Source of the DNA: Planctomycetaceae bacterium
Lineage (GTDB): Bacteria; Planctomycetota; Phycisphaerae; Phycisphaerales; SM1A02
Reading direction: 5' to 3'
Assembly (NCBI GenBank): GCA_002684315.1
Contig: NYVB01000192.1
Coordinates: 1 to 5,834 of the forward strand
DNA length: 5,834 nucleotides
Below are positions 1 to 4,215 of this stretch, in pieces. The position numbers and the translations under genes are program-made. The notes under the pieces are model-generated. The model was not told the origin of the DNA. It saw only the letters and a program-made list of their open reading frames with translations, and ran no database searches. Each line of letters opens with the position of its first letter. Position 1 is the first letter of the stretch.

Positions 1-462
1 GCCTTGATGCGTGGCTATCGCGAGGGACTTCTGCTCGGTCGCGAGGGTGTGCTCGAGGATGCGATCAAGTTCGCCAGAGACCTCACGCTCTACTTCAAGG
101 AAAGCGAGACCTTCGACTACGTCAACAAGTTCGGTGAAGCGCGAATGACCGCACTGGTGACCGACCTTGATCGAAGCATCGCCGACGTGTTCGCATTCGT
201 CCTGATCGACACGCAGATGCCGCTCGTCGATCGCCTCACGATCTACAACCGAGCTCCCGTCGAGCAGCAGATGCTCGTCTACGATCTGGCCCGGGATGCC
301 GTGGAAGCGGAATTCAGCACATCGCCGCTGGCCAGCAGAATCGACTTCGCCAACATCTTCTCCGAGCCCGAAGGAATGGAAGCCTACCGTCAGATGAATC
401 TGGAGCGAAACGAGAAACTTCTCGAGGAACGTTCACGCAACCAGGGCGTCGATCGCAAATGA
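1..462 (+). CDS. Hypothetical protein, C-terminal part (5' end outside window)
   Basis: The reading frame is open from the first base (codons GCC TTG ATG...) to a TGA at 460-462, so the true start probably lies upstream and the in-window TTG/ATG codons need not be used. About 153 residues are visible. They are rich in Glu, Arg, Asp, Leu and Ala, with no cysteine, no membrane segment and no signal peptide, which suggests a soluble, mostly alpha-helical protein. The tail after about residue 120 is highly charged (ERNEKLLEERSRNQ) and could form a helix or short coiled coil. I do not recognise the family and see no catalytic motif. The next gene starts 37 bases downstream on the same strand with its own ribosome binding site and no visible terminator between, so the two are probably co-transcribed. 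That it is coding is likely from its length, composition and position; its function is unknown. Confidence 0.7.
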   Translation, partial: ALMRGYREGLLLGREGVLEDAIKFARDLTLYFKESETFDYVNKFGEARMTALVTDLDRSIADVFAFVLIDTQMPLVDRLTIYNRAPVEQQMLVYDLARDAVEAEFSTSPLASRIDFANIFSEPEGMEAYRQMNLERNEKLLEERSRNQGVDRK

Positions 463-484
463 CCGATTCGGCATGTGTCGGCAT

Positions 485-490
485 GAGGAG
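485..490 (+). promoter_or_regulatory. Ribosome binding site that sets the FAH-family start
   Basis: GAGGAG at 485-490 lies 9 bases before the ATG at 500. An in-frame ATG at 473 would place this motif inside the coding region and add a nine-residue extension (MCRHEEKNV) that the family lacks. The site therefore supports the start at 500. Confidence 0.7.
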
Positions 491-499
491 AAGAACGTG

Positions 500-1159
500 A
501 TGAAACGACCGCCCGCGATCATCTGCATCGGACGTAACTACCTCGAGCACGCTCGCGAGCTCGGAAACGAAGTGGATGAGAATCCGATCGTCTTCTTCAA
601 GAATCCCGGCTCACTCTGTGCCTCCGGAGATTCGATCAGAATCCCGGACATATGCAATGACCCTGCTGCGCAAGTCGATTTCGAAGGTGAGCTTGCGGTC
701 CTGATCGGACGCGATGCGAAGAATGTGACCGAGAAGGACGCACTCGGACACGTCGGTGGATATGCAGTCGCGAACGACGTGAGTGCTCGATGGTGGCAGA
801 AGCACGGATCCGGTGGTCAGTACTGTCGCGGCAAGAGTTTCGACACCTTCTGCCCGATCACGTCATTCGTGCCTGCGGAGTCCGTTCCCGATCCTCAGAA
901 TCTCGAACTCAAGACCTGGGTGAACGGAACCTTGATGCAGTCCGCGTCGACCTCCACGATGCTGTTTTCCGTGGCCACCCTGATCGCCGAGCTTTCACGA
1001 GGAATGACGTTGCTTGCTGGAACGTACCTTCTCACGGGAACGCCGGCCGGAGTCGGTGCGGGGCGTGATCCAAAAGTCTTCCTCAAATCCGGTGATCTGA
1101 TCGAGATAGAGATCTCCGGTGTCGGTCGACTGGAGAATTCCGTCGTCTCCGACGTTTGA
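500..1159 (+). CDS. Fumarylacetoacetate hydrolase (FAH) family protein, FAHD1/YcgM-like
   Basis: A 219-residue single-domain member of the FAH superfamily, whose members cleave or decarboxylate 2-oxo-acid substrates such as acylpyruvates, oxaloacetate and 2-oxo-hept-ene-dioates using a divalent metal in the cytosol. The family signature runs the whole length: GRNYLEHARELGNE (11-24, with His17 and Glu20 where FAHD1-type enzymes carry the catalytic His-Glu pair), PIVFFKNPGSL (29-39), VDFEGELAVLIG (59-70), GYAVANDVSAR (87-97), GKSFDTFCPI (111-120) and LLTGTPAGVG (177-186). Predicted metal ligands are Glu62, Glu64 and Asp93; Lys112 and the TGTP loop (179-182) line the pocket. Length is usual for the short FAHD1/YcgM type. 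The common 'DVSARDWQ' reads DVSARWWQ (93-100) here. The family is certain. The substrate is not: acylpyruvase, oxaloacetate decarboxylase or a hydroxyheptadienedioate isomerase/decarboxylase all fit, and the unknown upstream neighbour gives no clue. Confidence 0.93.
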   Translation: MKRPPAIICIGRNYLEHARELGNEVDENPIVFFKNPGSLCASGDSIRIPDICNDPAAQVDFEGELAVLIGRDAKNVTEKDALGHVGGYAVANDVSARWWQKHGSGGQYCRGKSFDTFCPITSFVPAESVPDPQNLELKTWVNGTLMQSASTSTMLFSVATLIAELSRGMTLLAGTYLLTGTPAGVGAGRDPKVFLKSGDLIEIEISGVGRLENSVVSDV

Positions 1160-1164
1160 TCGCG

Positions 1165-1389
1165 TCAGGGAACCGGGTCATGGCCGCAGCCGCCCCATGG
1201 GTGGCAGCGCGAGATTCTCTTGACTGTGAGCCAACCACCTCGGATCGCTCCGTGGCGCTCGATCGCTTCGAGTCCGTAGACGGAGCACGTCGGCTCGAAG
1301 CGACACCGTCCTCCGAGAAACGATGCGAACGTTCGCTGGTAGATCCGGATGAACAGGATCATCAGCCTGGCCAGCGGAGTTGGTTTCAT
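1165..1389 (-). CDS. yidD: Membrane protein insertion efficiency factor YidD
   Basis: A 74-residue protein that matches YidD along its whole length; the family is usually about 70-85 residues. YidD is a small membrane-associated protein thought to help YidC/Sec-dependent insertion of inner-membrane proteins. An N-terminal amphipathic/hydrophobic stretch (LARLMILFIRIYQR, 6-19) is followed by the family core: RCRFEPTCSVYGLEAI (28-43), RHG (45-47), a GGWLTVKRISRCHPW segment (51-65) and the usual ending DPVP. The three conserved cysteines (29, 35, 62) are present, plus Cys68. The ATG overlaps the rnpA stop as ATGA, so translation is probably coupled to rnpA; only a weak GGGA lies upstream. It is the last gene of the clc-rnpA-yidD block, and its stop lies 5 bases from the stop of the convergent FAH gene. 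yidC, often adjacent, is not in the window. Confidence 0.96.
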   Translation of the reverse strand: MKPTPLARLMILFIRIYQRTFASFLGGRCRFEPTCSVYGLEAIERHGAIRGGWLTVKRISRCHPWGGCGHDPVP

Positions 1390-1760
1390 TTCGAATCATC
1401 CCAGTGTTCGACGAGACGTTTCATCGCGGACCGCAGATGCCGTTCGTACCCCGGAGTACCGGAATCGTCATGGGGACGGACCACCACGATGTAGTCGAAT
1501 CCCGCATCGAGTTCATTCTTGAGCATTCTGAAACACTCGCGCAATCTTCTCTTCATGCGAACTCTTCTGACCGCGCCCCCGGTCTTTCGACTGACTGAAA
1601 GGCCGAGCCTCGGATGATCGAGTTCGTTCCTGAGTGCATAGACGAGCAGGGGGCCTGATTCGCGACGATGTCTTCTGCCATAGACGGCCTGGAACTCCCG
1701 CTTGTGTCTCAGCCGGAAGCGACGACTGAACCGATCGGAATGACCTTCTGTCGTTGACAT
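1386..1760 (-). CDS. rnpA: Ribonuclease P protein component
   Basis: A 124-residue basic protein, the protein subunit of RNase P. It assists the catalytic RNA in removing 5' leaders from pre-tRNAs. Family landmarks are RFRLRHKREFQAVYGRR (14-30, the usual 'RL.....F..V...G' start), RLGLSVSRKTGGAVRR (51-66, matching 'RlGlsVsKKvGnAVkR') and the basic helix RVRMKRRLRECFR (66-78). The C-terminal strand and helix (DYIVVVRP, 89-96; later RHLRSAMKRLVEHW) are also typical. The eponymous 'RNR' triplet reads RVR (66-68). I chose the ATG at 1760-1758, which overlaps the clc stop by one base (TGATG) and sits just after GGAGAAGG. A TTG codon earlier at 1763 is too close to that motif. rpmH, the usual upstream neighbour, is absent; clc occupies its place. 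The downstream overlap with yidD is the common bacterial pairing and supports the call. Confidence 0.95.
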   Translation of the reverse strand: MSTTEGHSDRFSRRFRLRHKREFQAVYGRRHRRESGPLLVYALRNELDHPRLGLSVSRKTGGAVRRVRMKRRLRECFRMLKNELDAGFDYIVVVRPHDDSGTPGYERHLRSAMKRLVEHWDDSK

Positions 1761-3610
1761 CAATCCTTCTCCAGTTCCCGCTGATATTCCCTCATCAGTC
1801 GGGTGCGACTGATCAGTCCCATGACCTCCCTTGTTTTCGGAGTCACCACGGCGAGACTCTGAACTTCATTCGCACTGAACTTGTCCAGCACGAGGTCGAG
1901 CGTCTCATCGACTTCAACCGTTGGGAGATCCTTGCGCTCGATCTCACCGACCTGAAGAAGTGGAATGGCTTCTCGGTAGATCAATGCCTGAGAAAGGTCG
2001 TTTCCGGTGACCAGCCCCATGTACTTCTCATCATCGTCGACGACGACGAAATCGTTGACGCTGAATCGTTCAGACAGTTCGAGCAAACGCTGGCCGCTCT
2101 CGCTCTCATTGACCAGGACGGGTGGAATCATCGGAACATCCCTGACCCGCATTCTTCTCAGCATCGTGAGATCGCTCATGGTGCCCATCCGCACACCGAG
2201 CGCGCGGAGTTCCGCCGTGTAGATCGATTCCCGATTCACCAGACGTGTCACGATCGTCGCGATCACGGCTGTCAGCATCAACGGCAGGATGAGTGCGTAA
2301 TTCTGAGTGACTTCGTACACCAGGACCATCGCGGTCAGTGGCGCATGTGTGGTCGCAGCCACGACCGCGGCCATGCCGACGAGTGCGAACTGCGCCGGAT
2401 TCGCGTTGGGGAGAAGTCCCACTGCTTCAAGGATTCCGCCCATGAGACTTCCCGTCATGGCGCCCAGAAGAAGCGAGGGTGCGAACAGTCCACCCGCGCC
2501 ACCCGAACCCAGTGTCAGGCAGGTGGCGACGATCTTGAGAAAGATCAATCCGCCGAGAATCGACAGGGTCATCGCGGAAATGCTTTCCGCGGTTCCCAGA
2601 AATTCCGGTTGAAGAAGCTGCTTGATCAGCAGGTATCCGTTCCCGAAGAAGGGAGGAAGATTGGGATTCTCCTTCGACTCGAAGATGTCGGAGCCAAGTG
2701 CGTACCAGGTCAGACCGATCAGGACGAGACCAAGCGCTCCTGTCGCGGGTTTGAGAATCTTCGGCGCTCTGAGTCGGGTGAAGAATGATTCCGTGATGCG
2801 AAGCGTGTAGCTGAACAAGGCGGCGACCAGGCCGCACACGACTCCCAGCACGAGGAATTCCGGTGCCTGAATCACGGTGAATTTCTCGTTGGTCGATTGG
2901 AAGATCTCAGGTCCGACACCGAAGAGTGGTTGGTTCGTTCCGAGGATCGTCTGAGTGGTCGCAGCGGAAATCACCGCTGCCACCACGATCGGTGTGAACG
3001 TTCGAATCGAAAAGTCTCTGAGAATGACTTCCAGGACGAAAAAGATTCCAGCCATCGGGGCGTTGAACACCGATGCCAGACCTGCCGCAGCACCGCATCC
3101 CACGAGTGTCGCCGTATTCTGAGGATCGACCCGGACCAGTCGGCCCATCGAGGATCCCACGGTCGCCCCGATGGTCACGATCGGACCTTCGGGGCCGGCG
3201 GAGCCTCCCGAACCGATGGTCAACGTCGAACCGATCCACTGGCGAACAAGCACTCGAAACGGGATTCTGCCTTGTTCACGGCTGACCGAATACATGCACA
3301 GTGCGATTCCATGGCCCTTCAAGCTCAGAGGCAGGGCATAGAAGACCAGGCCCGTCAGAAGTGCTCCAGCGATCGGAAGCATCAGGATCAGCCAGGGCGT
3401 CGACCCTTCCCTGGCTTCATTCAGCTCTTCGAGATACTCTTCCACCATGGTGATTGGAATGATGAATGCCAGAGCAGCCACACCCATGATCAATCCGATG
3501 GTGACAGCCAGAAGCACCAGATACCAATCCCGGTCAAGCCCGAGACGGCGGCTGAGTGCTCTGAATTGCCTTGTCTGCAGCATCTTTGGGGGGATCTCGC
3601 GGTGATTCAT
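1760..3610 (-). CDS. CLC-family chloride channel/transporter with C-terminal CBS pair
   Basis: A 616-residue integral membrane protein of the CLC family, which moves Cl- or other anions as channels or as anion/H+ antiporters and works as a dimer. The membrane part (about residues 28-460) holds many hydrophobic helices and the family motifs: the anion loop GHGI (99-102), GSGGSAGPEGP (133-143) with gating glutamate Glu141, FNAPMAGIFFVLEV (182-195), GSGGAGGLFAP (368-378, the GxFxP loop) and Tyr438, which sits where the anion-coordinating Tyr of E. coli ClcA lies. Residues about 494-545 and 559-609 look like two CBS domains, which in CLC proteins can bind nucleotides and regulate transport. Three residues differ from a ClcA-type antiporter: Ser107 is His100, the following Pro-Glu is Ala-Leu, and Glu203 is Val195. 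The first ATG (3610) is used; neither it nor the ATG at 3583 has a clear Shine-Dalgarno site, so the start is uncertain by nine codons. It is the first gene of an overlapping block with rnpA and yidD. Confidence 0.94.
   Translation of the reverse strand: MNHREIPPKMLQTRQFRALSRRLGLDRDWYLVLLAVTIGLIMGVAALAFIIPITMVEEYLEELNEAREGSTPWLILMLPIAGALLTGLVFYALPLSLKGHGIALCMYSVSREQGRIPFRVLVRQWIGSTLTIGSGGSAGPEGPIVTIGATVGSSMGRLVRVDPQNTATLVGCGAAAGLASVFNAPMAGIFFVLEVILRDFSIRTFTPIVVAAVISAATTQTILGTNQPLFGVGPEIFQSTNEKFTVIQAPEFLVLGVVCGLVAALFSYTLRITESFFTRLRAPKILKPATGALGLVLIGLTWYALGSDIFESKENPNLPPFFGNGYLLIKQLLQPEFLGTAESISAMTLSILGGLIFLKIVATCLTLGSGGAGGLFAPSLLLGAMTGSLMGGILEAVGLLPNANPAQFALVGMAAVVAATTHAPLTAMVLVYEVTQNYALILPLMLTAVIATIVTRLVNRESIYTAELRALGVRMGTMSDLTMLRRMRVRDVPMIPPVLVNESESGQRLLELSERFSVNDFVVVDDDEKYMGLVTGNDLSQALIYREAIPLLQVGEIERKDLPTVEVDETLDLVLDKFSANEVQSLAVVTPKTREVMGLISRTRLMREYQRELEKD
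1765..1772 (-). promoter_or_regulatory. rnpA ribosome binding site inside the end of clc
   Basis: On the minus strand GGAGAAGG (1772 down to 1765) precedes the rnpA ATG; its GGAG part is 8 bases upstream and its AAGG part 4. It lies within the last clc codons. Together with the TGATG stop/start overlap this points to translational coupling or reinitiation, and it favours the ATG at 1760 over the TTG at 1763. Confidence 0.6.
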
Positions 3611-3753
3611 GCCCAGCAAGGGCTCAGTTCGGAATGGTTGATGACTGGCTTCCGGGGCAGAAGTCAGCTACAGTACTCGGCTCGTCGGATTCAGGCACTC
3701 CAAAGCCAGACAGGCCCATCTGATCCGACGTCCTTCGTCTTCTGGAGACAGTC
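3611..3753. promoter_or_regulatory. Divergent intergenic region between clc and rpoZ
   Basis: These 143 bases separate two divergently read genes and so should hold promoters for both the clc-rnpA-yidD block and rpoZ. I find no convincing -35/-10 pair. The best plus-strand -10-like hexamer is TACAGT (3669-3674), without a good -35 at 16-18 bases. Its complement sits in AGTACTGTAGCT on the other strand. That promoters lie here is inferred from gene orientation; their exact positions are not visible. Confidence 0.35.
3744..3747 (+). promoter_or_regulatory. rpoZ ribosome binding site
   Basis: GGAG at 3744-3747 lies 6 bases before the ATG at 3754 and supports that start for the small omega-like gene. 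Confidence 0.65.
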
Positions 3754-3993
3754 ATGATTGAAGCTCTCAACAGCGATGACATCGTCAACAAGTTCGGCGG
3801 TCGTTTCAAGCTCACAGCTCTGATTCAGAAGCGTTTGGGCGAGATTATCGACGGCGCACGCCCCCTGGTGGAGCGTGAAGGTAGAAGCGACCTCGAGGTC
3901 GTGATCGAAGAGATTCTCCAAGAGAAGATTTCGATCGACTGGGAAGCCAGTGGCCTTGAGAAGCCCGCTCCGGTCAAAAAAACCGCTCGATGA
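3754..3993 (+). CDS. rpoZ: DNA-directed RNA polymerase subunit omega
   Basis: A 79-residue protein that resembles the omega subunit, which binds the beta' subunit and helps assembly and stability of RNA polymerase. The recognisable core is the N-terminal part: an acidic start (EALNSDDIVNKFG, 3-15), then GRFKLTALIQKRLGEI (16-31), matching the family pattern 'NRFeLv..aakRarqi', then an 'ARPLV' segment (35-39) and an acidic helix (DLEVVIEEILQEKI, 46-59). The usual 'AxKR' of the family reads IQKR. The tail (VKKTAR) is basic. Length is normal for a bacterial omega (about 65-100 residues). The gene appears to stand alone: the upstream neighbour is divergent and a terminator-like hairpin follows 50 bases after the stop. 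The match rests on a short motif, so the call is good but less certain than those for the larger genes. Confidence 0.82.
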   Translation: MIEALNSDDIVNKFGGRFKLTALIQKRLGEIIDGARPLVEREGRSDLEVVIEEILQEKISIDWEASGLEKPAPVKKTAR

Positions 3994-4045
3994 CCACCCA
4001 AAGTCACGCTTAAAGACCCGTATCAGTTCTTGTCAGTGCTTTGAT

Positions 4046-4066
4046 CCGGCTTTCTGGCCGTTTTTC
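4046..4066 (+). terminator. Probable intrinsic terminator after rpoZ
   Basis: CGGC (4047-4050), a six-base loop and GCCG (4057-4060) form a short GC-rich stem followed at once by TTTTT (4061-4065). The stem is only 4 bp, so this is a modest terminator. Its place 53 bases after the rpoZ stop, on the same strand, supports the role. Confidence 0.45.
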
Positions 4067-4166
4067 TGTCCTGTTTTGGACTTATAGGGTCTTCTTGTCA
4101 TTTTGCCTTTCAAGGTCCCTTTTTCGTGAGCTGGTCATGAGCTCTCGCTCCCTTCAGTGTTTTTTC

Positions 4167-4194
4167 TGGCCAGAGCTGGTTTTCGATTTAAAAT
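4167..4194 (+). promoter_or_regulatory. Candidate promoter with overlapping palindrome, upstream of the secreted protein
   Basis: TGGCCA (4167-4172, 4 of 6 to TTGACA) and TAAAAT (4189-4194, 5 of 6 to TATAAT) are separated by 16 bases. Transcription would start near 4201, giving a leader of about 15 bases with AAGG (4203-4206) 9 bases before the ATG at 4216. The -35 element lies in the perfect palindrome TCTGGCCAGA (4165-4174), which could be an operator. This reading is inferred from base pattern and position only. Confidence 0.4.
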
Positions 4195-4215
4195 CAACAT
4201 GAAAGGCGGTTTCAC

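Larger units (their letters stand above)
3994..4215. other. T-rich intergenic region, no gene seen
   Basis: These 222 bases are clearly richer in T on the plus strand than the coding DNA on either side, with several runs of five or six T. They hold a terminator-like hairpin (4047-4065), a 5-bp inverted repeat GAGCT/AGCTC with a 7-base loop (4128-4144), a 10-base perfect palindrome TCTGGCCAGA (4165-4174) and a promoter-like pair next to it. The string TTTCTGGCC occurs twice (4051-4059 and 4163-4171). I see no supported open reading frame or known RNA family. Confidence 0.6.

Noticed and set aside
473..499. Upstream ATG as start of the FAH-family gene
   Set aside because: It would place the good GAGGAG site inside the gene and add residues absent from the family; the ATG at 500 has ideal spacing.
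1754..2788. A 344-codon open frame on the plus strand opposite clc
   Set aside because: It lies wholly antisense to a convincing CLC gene, has a His/Arg/Gln-rich low-complexity translation, no ribosome binding site and no recognisable domain. It is a shadow of codon bias.
2897..3757. A 286-codon open frame on the plus strand opposite the 5' half of clc
   Set aside because: Same reasons: antisense to real membrane-protein coding sequence, with an arginine/histidine/serine-rich translation unlike a folded protein.
3976..3982. Run of seven A near the end of rpoZ as a frameshift site
   Set aside because: It encodes Lys-Lys in the basic tail, sits a few codons before the stop, and no downstream frame would give a meaningful extension.
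4199..4201. ATG just before the secreted-protein start
   Set aside because: It is out of frame with the signal peptide, opens only a short frame, and lies before the AAGG site that serves the ATG at 4216.
3994..4215. CRISPR array or insertion sequence in the only larger intergenic gap
   Set aside because: No regular direct repeats, terminal inverted repeats, target duplication or transposase fragment can be seen here or elsewhere in the window.
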